NCBI GenBank assembly: GCA_025267735.1
Contig: CM046308.1
Span: forward strand, 32,663,267-32,727,266
Origin: Mactra quadrangularis
Lineage: Eukaryota; Mollusca; Bivalvia; Venerida; Mactridae
Direction: 5' to 3'
DNA length: 64,000 bases
Shown here piece after piece: positions 1 to 10,493 of the stretch (positions within the stretch are counted from its first letter, which is position 1; each line of letters begins with the position of its first letter). The notes below the pieces were generated by a model. That model was not told where the DNA came from. It saw only the letters and a list, made by a program, of their open reading frames with translations, and did not search any database. The translations under genes and the position numbers were made by a program.

Positions 1-310
1 GCTACTTAATCACTGCCACCACGTAAATCACGTGACGCTAGTAATACCATCTATTTATAGAATGCCCAAACTTCTCACAGTGCTTACGTCACACTTTGTT
101 ATTTCTACAAATCAATAATTAAAACTATTTTTTATCTTTATGTACTTTGAACATCATAATTTACTACAAGAAGACTCAATTTGTAGAAAATATTGAATTG
201 TAATTGAAAAGATAAAAAAACGTATTAGGCTCTCTGAGGGACGAATTTACTTGTGGTGGCAGTGGTTATTGATTTAATAAAGGGAAATAACCGCTGCGGG
301 GAGTTTGGTA
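1..310. repeat. Fold-back (inverted-repeat) element, about 0.3 kb
   Basis: Two nested inverted repeats are visible. The outer pair is 7-22 against 253-268, around the core CACTGCCACCAC / GTGGTGGCAGTG. The inner pair is 66-86 against 288-308, around AAACTTCTCACAG / CTGCGGGGAGTTT. The right end (about 269-311) is nearly identical to 4521-4564, so the family is present at least twice in the window. No open frame is seen inside. The left limit may lie outside the window. This looks like a non-autonomous DNA element; the superfamily is not identified. Confidence 0.55.
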
Positions 311-1984
311 CATGTATGTGTATGTATATTACATAAATTTTACAATTAAGTTCCAATAAGATTTACATAATTTGGAATAATAAATATCTAAGAAATGTCT
401 ATATTTTATACATGTGTAGACAGGACTTGGTCGATATTTTTTCTCTTGGTACCATACATATGTATTTGATATAAATGTTGACTGACTTCAAAACTATTAA
501 AGCAATCGTGAATAATTTAAATAAAATAAATACAAGCTTTACAAGAAACACGAGTTTCTATAGGTTAATCAAAAAACAAAAACAGTTAATAAACAATAAG
601 AAACATACGAGTTTAGCTATGTGTTAGTAGTGTTTTACATTCAATATAATATAGGTTAATCAAACATTCATTTTGTACGAATTTAGACAGAATCTAAAAG
701 CTTTTGCAGACAATGTTTTATTCAACATATTTTCGAGGATTATGTTTTGAAAGCTAAAAGCCTGACTCTGTGTAGTACATCATGATTATCTTTTACCTTA
801 CTGATTCAAATGGGAACAAAATGAAATCAACGCAATGAATATTAATGATTTCAAACAAAGTTTGTCAAGCATTATTGTTTTGTTGGTTTTACACATTAAT
901 AAAAAATTTAAATGCAATAATAATAAATTATTTGAATGTTTAACAAATACCATATCATTTTTTTTTCTCCATATTGATCTGTATAACAGTAGATTTGTTT
1001 ACTTGTACTTCAGTTCTTACAATTCCATTTCCATAGTTGAATGGCCAGGTCTCCAGAGTGTTTGTTTACAAACTGTGCCAAATAACCACTTCACAGAACT
1101 TGTTTTAAAAGACAATAATCAATTCCCACTCCCTCTCACAGTGTTAATATCAGACAAACTTTCTATACAAAATAAATTAATGTTTTGTTATCTTCCTGAA
1201 AAGACTGACGGATTTACTCATTGCTTACATAGTAAAGTTACTATTGCAATGTGTTTCTAAGCATAGACACTAGACAGTCGACACTGTCCCGAATCAAAGA
1301 CAATTTATATATTTATGTCGGACTTTTCTAAGACCCAGGATGATCATGATACATAATCATCGGTAATATTCAAAGACCAACTGCAAAAAAATCCCATGGA
1401 CTTAAATTGAATAAAAATCTGCTTAATAAATCATCAGGACACGTTTAAAAAAGAGCATTAAAAATGCAATGGAAAAACATTGAAAATCATAATTACAGCA
1501 ATATAGTGGACAAGACACGAATTGAATTTGAGGAAATTTACGTTAAATCATAGAAGTTAATAGAAATTTCCGTAATGAAAGCACGACATGTTTTAACCAC
1601 CTAGAACTGCATGTAATACGACAGATAACATAAATAACATTACTATATAACAACATTATATATCCTATAACATTTACATGTACAGTAATCATAGATTTGT
1701 AATACCATGCTATCCGACCTGATATTATACATGTATATTATACATTGATTGTTGTACCTGTATATTGTCACCATTTATGGAATACTTCTACAAGTTGTTA
1801 TATATTTACGTAATTGGAAGTTAATAACACATTTACCACCTTAAGAGGGCATTAACTATACTAGTAATATATATTATATTTTTACACAAAATGTATGTTT
1901 TTCATTTTTATTAATTTAGTGATTTACTGATTTAGTTTAAGCTCAATTATGAAACAAGTTCTTGCAACTTAGATTAATCACTTT
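311..1984. other. Non-coding stretch, nothing recognised
   Basis: AT-rich sequence with stop codons scattered in all frames. A 141-codon open stretch at 835-1260 (+) has low-complexity Asn/Phe/Leu-rich composition, no domain motif and no convincing splice context, so it is not called as a gene. No tandem repeat or RNA gene was recognised. Confidence 0.5.
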
Positions 1985-2135
1985 CGAGACCGTTTCTTGG
2001 TCCCACAGTACTGAGCTAGTAGGGCAATTTCTTGCTCATGGGGACAAAGGGGTAGGTTTTGGTTGGAATTCGAACGAACGGAGCTGGCTATCCAATGATT
2101 ACCAGCCCAACGTCGTAACGTGTGTAATACAAAAT
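1985..2135 (-). repeat. tRNA-derived SINE relic (reverse strand)
   Basis: Read on the minus strand, an anticodon-stem-like segment (GTTGGGCTGGTAATCATTGG) is followed by a pol III B-box-like GTTCGAATTCC. After that come CCCCTTTGTCCCC, GAGCAAGAAATTGCCCTACT and GCTCAGT. This order resembles the conserved body of tRNA-derived SINEs known from molluscs and other deuterostome/lophotrochozoan genomes (Meta-type domain). The 5' part with the A box is not clear, so the copy is truncated or decayed. An overlapping plus-strand 126-codon frame at 1962-2342 is taken as an accident of this repeat. Confidence 0.5.
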
Positions 2136-3499
2136 AATGTATACTTCAAAAGACGTGTATTTTATCAATTAATTCCCCTTCATTTTCTTTTCCATTTTCC
2201 TGATTCACAAATGTCACCCAATGATATCGCTCCTAAATGTTACATTTCAGTAGTTCTAACTAATCAACACACGTCATTGTTTACTGGTACTTTAGTAAAA
2301 AGCTTGAAGGTATTGAACAGCCTTGAATTCAAAACATTATGATATGTAACTACATGTAGTATGGATTTCTCTTTTTTTTAGTCGCACATGTCTTACGTAG
2401 TAAATTTGCTATTAATGTTGAGACCGATCTCAACTGAGAAATCTCTTAAAACCAAACTCCTGACCTATACAACATTCCCAGTAGTTTTCCTGACTAAAAT
2501 ACGTTTCCTAATGTCTTGAAATCTAGACAAAACATTTGCAGCGCTGATTACTTTTCTGTCTTATTTTATGTCTATCACACCGTTTCCCACGACTTTTGTG
2601 TTCATACCATAATAACAAACAAACCGTATTTCACACAATCTCAGCCGATCTACTCGTAAATTTACCAGAAGGTCTTATATGTTAACAAACAATCCATTCC
2701 ATAATTCTACAAACAGCACCACTGCTCTACTCGTAAATTGTCGAAAACCTCTTACATTTTAAGTGACAATTTATTTTGTAATTCTTCTACAAAACAACAG
2801 TCTAGAGACATATAAGAGAGACGCATTACTTCCGTAAATAATGTAAAGCAATGCATGGAAGCCAATTGGTAATATCCCAATAAATAATTAAAACAATAAA
2901 ACACTCAACCCACTACATTGTATGTATTTACCTTTAATCTTCAGTTTACTTTATTTTCCAAGGAAGTTCGATATTCCAAAATCAATTGATATTTATAAGC
3001 AACTATAAACTAAACTAAATTATTTTCTATTAGCATAACGATTCCTAATAACTTCAATGTATTATAAACACAACCCGTTTGTTACTTAATTACTCACTGA
3101 AACTTAAAAACGCCAACTTTGTAATTAAGTAATTAAGTTTTCCATTTGATATGACTTTGTCACATCTACCAAAGACTGGTTATTTCAACATTCATTTATA
3201 AATGAAGTTGTTATTTATTAAAATTAGATCATCGATTAAATGTACGAATGTTTACATTTTTTTTCAAATGACTTTACTTAAAATCAATATTGCAACAAAA
3301 TTATATACCCTCGAAACATGGTTCGGAATGAAGTTTTCAAAAGATATAGATTAGATATGGTAATAATATCGCTTCGTTGAAGGGAAGATATATGAAAATG
3401 TTTGTTAGTTATTTTAATCTTATTAAAAATATATAATTCTGAAATATGCATTTGAGAAGAGGTTTTCAATAAAAAGGAGTTGAGTATGTAGCTTTAAGC
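2136..3499. other. Non-coding stretch, nothing recognised
   Basis: AT-rich intergenic sequence without a long open frame, tandem repeat or RNA gene that I can support. Confidence 0.5.
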
Positions 3500-3969
3500 C
3501 AATACAATACAATACAATACAATACAATACAATACAATACAATACAATACAATACAATACAATACAATACAATACAATACAATACAATACAATACAATAC
3601 AATACAATACAATACAATACAATACAATACAATACAATACAATACAATACAATACAATACAATACAATACAATACAATACAATACAATACAATACAATAC
3701 AATACAATACAATACAATACAATACAATACAATACAATACAATACAATACAATACAATACAATACAATACAATACAATACAATACAATACAATACAATAC
3801 AATACAATACAATACAATACAATACAATACAATACAATACAATACAATACAATACAATACAATACAATACAATACAATACAATACAATACAATACAATAC
3901 AATACAATACAATACAATACAATACAATACAATACAATACAATACAATACAATACAATACAATACAATA
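3500..3969. repeat. (AATAC)n microsatellite, about 94 perfect copies
   Basis: An uninterrupted pentanucleotide array of 469-470 bases with no visible interruption. On the minus strand it reads TTGTA repeats, which makes spurious Tyr-Cys-Ile-Val-Leu open frames that are not genes. It directly abuts a short block at 3970-4000 whose reverse complement contains a polyadenylation-like AATAAA, so the array looks like the 3' tail of a minus-strand retroelement. Length is probably polymorphic, and its exact value in the assembly is uncertain. Confidence 0.97.
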
Positions 3970-4060
3970 TTCTTTATTGCATTAAACAATAACAATGTTT
4001 ATAGCAAACATACATGGATAAACATATAATGAAAAACATGGTATAAGACAGTGGTTACAA
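3970..4060 (-). mobile_element. Retroelement 3' end carrying a simple-repeat tail
   Basis: On the minus strand the block reads TTATTGTTTAATGCAATAAA and then runs into the TTGTA array. The same arrangement occurs near 17.4 kb, where TTATTGTTTATGCCAATAAA precedes TTGAC repeats. A shared terminal sequence followed by a different pentamer is typical of LINE or LINE-mobilised SINE 3' ends that finish in short tandem repeats. No reverse-transcriptase reading frame is visible upstream, so this would be a short, 5'-truncated copy. The clade is not identified. Confidence 0.45.
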
Positions 4061-4382
4061 GTGATTTTTATATCCAATAACGGTGTTAGACCTGTGTTGG
4101 TTGCACGTATGACAAACTTCCGGAGCAACACAGCGTTGAATAATCAACAGGATACCACGACACAACAAAATAATGTTATTTTTAAGCTAATATATAATCT
4201 CAATACAGTTTTTCAGATTGAAACTTTTCGTGGTGTTTGCACATAATGACATTATTTGACGTTCCGTGGTAAAGTGACGTTATACAACGATAGCATTTGT
4301 TCTACCTTTGTATGTATATATGCTCACCGTGTACTCAACAACAGTACCAAATAAAGATGTATGCACATGTATGTATTGCTAA

Positions 4383-4810
4383 ATAAATCGCACTAGGAAG
4401 TTTGGAAGCCGTGAGGGCACCGTACGTGCGCCGTGCGATCAAGCTCCGCAAGGCACAGTCGAACTCTTGCGTACCCAAACGGACTCAAACTCCTCACAGC
4501 GGTTACGTCACGCGTTACTATTGATTTGATAAAGGGAGATAACCGCTGCGGGGGAGTTTGGTACGGACTGTTACGTGTTTACCAAGGTCCGTGAGATGAG
4601 CCCAGGATACACGTATCAGTTTCGAAGTCAAATCGCGAACAAAATCGTGGCCGAGTATGGATTAAACTTGCATATCTTCCAGCAACGGCTCCTTACGGGT
4701 GTGTTGTTTTGTGCCATGTGCGTGCCGTCACCTTAATACGCAAGGCTTCCCACTGCCTACGACTGTCTGCTCGTGTACGGGTCCGCAACAAGCCACGATT
4801 TTATGGAACT
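4383..4810. repeat. GC-richer repeat block with a fold-back related to the element at 1-310
   Basis: Composition rises sharply relative to the flanks. Arms at 4486-4505 (CAAACTCCTCACAGCGGTTA) and 4540-4561 (TAACCGCTGCGGGGGAG followed by TTTGG) are inverted copies separated by about 34 bases. Positions 4521-4564 match 269-311 almost base for base. No open frame of note. Probably part of a non-autonomous transposon whose outer ends I could not place. Confidence 0.5.
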
Positions 4811-5459
4811 GAGGCATTAGACAAAACTATTAACTTTAAGTACAACAGTAAGTTAACATCCCACAAATGCTCCAATAAAATTTAATACAGTTGTGTCAAT
4901 TTATGAATCGTAAATTATTAATGTAATGTCGACTTAATGTTCAACAATTTCATTATAAATGTTTACATTTATTAAAACTTATTGACCTTGTGTTTATAGT
5001 ACCGTCGGTTTTAAAATTATTTGACTTCAACATACCAGGATTGATCAATAAATACTCTAACAATGAAGAAACTGAGAAAGGCTTGGTTATAGACACCGCG
5101 AGTTTTTATATTTTTGAAAAACAATCATTAAAAACATTTACGCGTTATTTATTAAAAACAGATATTTTAACGCAACTAATGTACGACCTGAGTGTCCTTA
5201 AGTGGAAGTAGAAAATTGTTTTTTTTTGTTAAAATCTAATTTGAACTAATCGTTTTAAGATTGATCAATTATAGCTTCTGAAGTTAATGTATATTATAAT
5301 GACATATTACTATCGGTATTTCATTATACTTAATTATTATATGAAATTACATTTGCTACCCAAACCAGTATGTTCAGCGTTAGACCAGACATTATCGCGA
5401 CTACATGTATATATACATGTATGTAGGCGTTTGATTACCTTAGCATGATATTTAGTGTC
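4811..5459. other. Non-coding stretch with a 20-bp palindrome
   Basis: AT-rich. Positions 5402-5421 are a perfect palindrome (TACATGTATATATACATGTA). The 73-codon open frame at 4990-5211 shows no recognisable domain and is not called. Confidence 0.4.
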
Positions 5460-5850
5460 ATATCACCGACACCAGAGTCCTTAAACAAGTTAAATACGCA
5501 CATATATGCAGTCTACCAAATAAGGATATGGAAGTGGTTGCCCGAACAGGTTTGTTTAGCAGCAAGCACTATCTCTTGTTTGTAGAATTTTGGTTGTCCA
5601 AAGGAAATGTTTGGTTGCCTGACCTAAGAAAGTAGTTGTCCCGGGCAACCGGGCACCCACTAATTTCAAAGACTGTATATGTTGTCAACGCAAACAATTA
5701 AAAAACGGTCCCGTATACATTGTCGTGTACAAGTTATACCTATGGTTTCATTATAATAAGTGTAGAAGTATACACATGGGACTATAGATAGGAACGTACG
5801 CATTATTTTATGATCATAAGTAATGGACTCTGGTGCCAGTGGGGCATATA
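5460..5850. mobile_element. MITE-like element with terminal inverted repeats
   Basis: The left end, ATATCACCGACACCAGAGTC (5460-5479), pairs with the reverse complement of the right end GGACTCTGGTGCCAGTGGGG (5825-5844). Inside is a second inverted pair, GGTTGCCCG at 5536-5544 and CGGGCAACC at 5642-5650. The body is about 390 bases with no coding capacity. A related terminus, GGACCCTGGTGCCACTGG, occurs at 14056-14073. No target-site duplication could be fixed. Confidence 0.5.
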
Positions 5851-7612
5851 GATGAACTGTTAGGAGATATTTATATATATGATTATTAAGTCATAAAAAC
5901 AGCGTGAAGTTTTTACAAGCACCAGCTCGAATTATTATGTTTCAGCAATTAGCAAAAATATTGTCTAGCCCTATTGTATGAAAGTAGTAATTTTTACTAG
6001 CCTTAGTCCATTTTTTCACTACTATCGGGTTTATACATATAGCGGGTTTAGGCGATGACTGCTTTATTAATTATTAAAATAATGGTTTGATATTAATTGC
6101 AATATTGACACGAACATTTAATTTCAAAAAAAAGAAATCAACGCAAACAAAATAAAAAACCGACCTTCTGCAATAATTTAGAGGTAAGTTCAGGGTAAAA
6201 AACAACTTGACCTTAAACGACGAGGCATAGAAAGCAACACATACAAGAAAGATTTTTTTGAATTTTCTCGATTTGTTAAGAAAAATATGAAAGTTGATTT
6301 TTGCAATCTTTCTATGACATCGTAGTGACGTCATAAACACTCACTTATAAATACATGTATGTGATCTGGTAACTTATTTTTTGCAAAAGACGTAAAATGC
6401 TCAAGTAATTTCAGATTTAATACACAATTTTGACACAGTTACAACCATTTAATCAAAAAAGTTAGGATGAAACTCGTACTGAGATGGACACGCTCATCTT
6501 ATTAACATTCACGCGCAAATTAAGCGTATCTTCAATATTATTAAATTATCATTTTAAACATGATTTGATTGTTTTCAAAATTGCTGTTAAAAATATTTTC
6601 AAATATGAAAATATTTTTAACATCTTTAAGCTGAAGAAGATTTTGTCACCTCTTCTCTCTTTAATAAATAAGTGTGTAACTTACGTTCATTCTACGCTCT
6701 AGGTATGGATTTAAATACTTATAAATTTTATGAATATTAACATTGTATCCGTACTTTCAGCACTTAGATTTCATCACCACATTGAAAAACACCCTCAATG
6801 CACTTTGATGATCACTGACGGCAGATATAGGAAGAATTAATTTCAAAAACATTATCCAGAAAAAAACGAGTTCTAACTGCAGTCACTAGTTCTCTGAGTC
6901 TTATACTCTAATGTGACTTGATGATCAGGTTAGCCGATATTTAATGACACCAGTCAACGTTAGTATCGGTTTACTAACACTTATCCAAATGGCTTGAAGC
7001 ATCATGTCCTCGGTTATGTATATATTTGCTTACATTGAGGTCATTTTATACTATATCACATGTGCGCCTCAGTTACTAATCCTTTGGTCTCAGAGAGCTA
7101 TGTTGCCTCGTGGAATGAAATACCAGCCACGACTTGGTCTCAATTTCACTATTATCTGTATGCGACAAAACATACCTTCATATGAGCAATTAATTCGAGG
7201 CTCATGTTATATGTCTATAAAAAGTTAAAAAGAACAGTTGTTAATGAGTTACTAATTACACTCACTCAGCTTACAATACACTCGATCATAAGTCCGATGA
7301 GATTTTAAATACAGAGAGTACCATTGACTTTAGTTTCTACCAATATCAATTAATTACAACAAAATCTGTTTTCATATAAATTACTTAGGAAGAAAATATA
7401 TTGAAATACTCGATAATTTCCATGTATCAGATAATAACTTTGGTTACCATGGCAACTGATCAATAGTAAATACAATACATGATGGGAAACTAAGAGCACT
7501 TGTATACTTTGTACACTTAAAATTAAGCATCGCCATCAAACAACAATGGATCATTGATTGATACAAATACCTTGGAGACAAGCATTATTATCACCAATAA
7601 AAATAATTGTAT
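5851..7612. other. Non-coding stretch, nothing recognised
   Basis: AT-rich sequence. The frames of 72-88 codons at 6074-6340 (-), 6484-6702 (+) and 7004-7228 (+) lack domain signatures, codon structure or splice support. Confidence 0.45.
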
Positions 7613-8003
7613 TGTTTGTAAACAATGACACAGTTCGTTTATGTAAACAATGACACAGTTCGTTTATGTAAACATTGACACAATTCGTTTATGTAAACAA
7701 TGACACAATTCGTTTATGTAAACATTGACACAATTCGTTTATGCAAACTTTGACACAGTTCGTTTATGTAAACACTGGCACAATTCGTTTATATAAACAA
7801 TGACACAATTCGTCTATGTAAACAACGACACAGTTTGTTTATGTAAATGACGACACAGTCGTTTATGTAAACAATGACACAGTTAGTTTATTGCAACAAC
7901 GACACAGTTTGTTTATTGAAGCAACGACACAGCTCGTTTATTGAAACAATGACACAGTTCGTTTGTGTAAACAACGATACAGCTCGTTTATGTAAACATT
8001 GCA
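7613..8003. repeat. 25-bp minisatellite, about 15 copies
   Basis: The unit is approximately GTAAACAATGACACAGTTCG plus TTTAT, repeated about 15 times with substitutions. Typical variants are CAATTCG or CAGCTCG for CAGTTCG, and TATTGAA or TATTGCA for TATGTAA. Later copies (from about 7885) share the TTTATTG variant, which suggests sub-blocks expanded separately. The period is not a multiple of three, so the short open frame across it (7874-8074) has no protein meaning. Confidence 0.93.
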
Positions 8004-8462
8004 ACTTCATGTATAAATCATATCTGGTTCCAATATTTTTGGGAAGAAACGTTTCAGCAATGTCGATAGTTTAGTTAATTTAAACATGTTTTATTGAGAT
8101 GTCATCATGCACAATTTACTATGAACATTAGCAATATTTGTATTAAACGATGAATGCCAAAGAGGTCTGATATTAAATCAGTTCAATGAGATGAATATCA
8201 CCTTATTTCATTGTGCTCACTGACTAGATGTTTACACTATCTATGTATAGAATACACATGAAGACATACAAGCTGCATAACAATGATCCACTAGACAGGA
8301 TTACGTGGAGGACAGATGTTAGAACATCTAGCTGGCTGCTGCATACCTAAGTTCCTGGGACATCGGCAGCAGATGACAAATACAATGTAAACTATTGGAT
8401 TTGATTGAACTGATTGATGAAGTGAAAGACTCAATAACATACATTTGCTCAATATAATTAAG

Positions 8463-8700
8463 GCACACAGAATGAGTACAAGCACTCCAATAAAATATTA
8501 ATGGACCAAACCTGTTGACTTTTTTGTGTATGAATAATGTTTGGAAAATAAGGGATTTCCTCAGCAACAAACAACTACTCAGTGTACCCAAGTCATCCTT
8601 AATGAGGATTTTAGAGTCAGCATACCTATAAAATAATAATGGGTAAAACCTGTTGACTTTAAAGTGCATAAATTCAGGCTTGTCATTTGGGCAAAATAAG
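8463..8700. repeat. Possible diverged direct repeat, period about 138 bp
   Basis: AATGGACCAAACCTGTTGAC (8502-8521) recurs as AATGGGTAAAACCTGTTGAC at about 8639-8658. Each is preceded by an AT-rich AATAAAAT-like stretch and followed within 40 bases by a TTTGGxAAAATAAG-like block. Overlapping minus-strand frames (8291-8485, 8328-8669) have no recognisable domain. Two old tandem copies of an unidentified repeat is the simplest reading. Confidence 0.35.
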
Positions 8701-8940
8701 CTTTAGACTAAACAAGGCCTGTTTTGTGTTCAGTATTTTAGACGCCAATGCAGTACACGTGGTTTGTTCCAATTGACATGTATGACTTGATTTTCGACGT
8801 TTTCCATACTAGCCATTATTATTTTCATTTAAACTGTTTTGCAATTATTATTAATAAAGATAAACACATATTGATAAATGTAATAATTTTTTCTTAACAT
8901 TTTCAGACATTGTGAAAAAATCACATGAAATTTCAGTCAA

Positions 8941-9070
8941 TTTTCAAAATGCCTAGATATTTAAGCCATTTTTACAAATTGCCTGACTCATTTAGGCAAA
9001 TTACAACTTTCCTGTCTCATTTAGGCAATTTAAAAAAATGGCTAAAATTTTAGGCATTTTACAAAATGCG
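8941..9070. repeat. Small fold-back element followed by a (TTA)n run
   Basis: The left arm (about 8945-8985: AAAATGCCTAGATATTTAAG, then CCATTTTTACAAATTGCC) is the inverted counterpart of the right arm (about 9020-9065: GGCAATTTAAAAAAATGGC, then TAAAATTTTAGGCATTTT). The centre carries two direct copies of CTCATTTAGGCAA. Transcribed RNA would form a long hairpin. A (TTA)n microsatellite at 9085-9111 follows. Confidence 0.65.
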
Positions 9071-9084
9071 TTACAAAAAAGTCG

Positions 9085-9111
9085 TTATTATTATTATTAT
9101 TATTATTATTG
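9085..9111. repeat. (TTA)n microsatellite
   Basis: About nine perfect TTA trinucleotides immediately to the right of the fold-back at 8941-9070. Confidence 0.9.
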
Positions 9112-10493
9112 TAGGAAGTCTTATTTTTCAACATTAATGTCCGATCATTGACGGAAATGTGTTTTGGACCATACCGACCTTTGCTTTCATGGTTTCATTC
9201 TACTTTATCAATGCAAAACCATTTTTTGTCGCGCATGCGTTTATATGGGAAGATTTTCTAATTGTTTTGATTGAACAGAAAATAAGCAACTAGAAGTCTT
9301 ATTCTGCAGGTGACGCACCGTTTGGCAAAAGACCTATGGCAATTTCTCGTTCTTGAAGCGACATTCGAGCCATTTCTTGATTTTTCGTTGTGTATATTAA
9401 CACACTTATGATTTTCACTAAAACTGACAACGTGCAATTTTTGCACGATAAGCACGTGTGCATTTCTGCTTATCTACACATGCACGACAAAACCAATTTT
9501 GCATCAATTAAGAAGCATGAAAACCATGCAAGCAGACGACAGTATAGTCCTGTACTCATTTCCATTAACAATCGGACATAAATGTTGAAAAATGAAATTT
9601 TTTGACAACTTTGAAATCGGTGTACTTAGAAGTTTCGTTAAGTATATAATCATCTTTCCTTACAAATCAGTTCTACCAGTGTATATATTTCAACTCACCT
9701 TATTTTCAAGCTCAGTCTCCTGGCTACTCCTCAGAGAGCCTGCATAAAACAGTCCCAACAAAAAAAATTATATTCACAGTGAATGTGTATACATTATAAT
9801 AATGTTGGGGGAGAATGTTTTATACCCACGGCCTGTGGGTTACAAATGTATCAGAAGTTAAGTTGTCATCCACTGGCAGAGATAAGTGCTTAGTATTTTC
9901 GCTGTTAAAATCATTGGTCTTTACAAAATAGGGACTTTAGTCAGTTATCTTTCCCTGATAAAATCTTAAGCAATCCAATTGGTAAGTAGGTCCTTACAGT
10001 TGGAATCCTCTGATTTTATCATTGAATTCCTATGTAAGGATTACAAAATATTTCATCTAATATCTTTCTTGTTAATGAAGGTACTAACAGAAGTTGTGAA
10101 ATTTAGATAGTTCCTGACCCTTAAAAATACTTAGCTTGAATTTCAAACAAATATAATGATTTACAAAAAGTTATTAAAGATTAAGTTTGGCTATTTGACA
10201 TTGAAAAGTAAGGGTAAAATCCGAGTAATCCAACTAATTGGACGTACATGTACTTATTTAAAGACTATACAAGGGGAAATAACTTACTAAAGTCCCTTTT
10301 TGTTGCAATTGAAGTGCTCATCTCTTGCACTGTTTACACCTTAGGTCTGTATGAAATGGTTGCAATTTATTTTTTCTAAAAAAAGATGTGAACTATTTGG
10401 TTGAGTTAATTGTTCATCCAAACAATTGGAATATTCATGTAATTGAATGAAATTTAAATTTCCGAGACATGACTTTCAGATATTTTGTAATAT
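9112..10493. other. Non-coding stretch with small hairpins
   Basis: Two short inverted repeats stand next to one another: CGTGCAA/TTGCACG at 9431-9447 with a 3-base spacer, and GATAAGCA/TGCTTATC at 9447-9474 with a 12-base loop. No gene was recognised; the open frames at 9258-9455 and 9390-9581 are in conflicting strands and lack domain signals. Confidence 0.45.

Noticed and set aside
2050..2130. Possible functional tRNA gene on the minus strand
   Set aside because: B-box-like sequence is present but no complete cloverleaf or A box; the flanks match a SINE body instead.
1962..2342. 126-codon plus-strand open frame
   Set aside because: It runs across a reverse SINE relic; no domain, splice site or codon bias supports a protein.
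3423..3995. Long minus-strand frames of repeated Tyr-Cys-Ile-Val-Leu
   Set aside because: They are read-through of the (AATAC)n array, open in several frames simply because the pentamer has no stop codon.
8328..8669. 113-codon minus-strand open frame
   Set aside because: It overlaps another minus frame and a diverged direct repeat; no recognisable domain.
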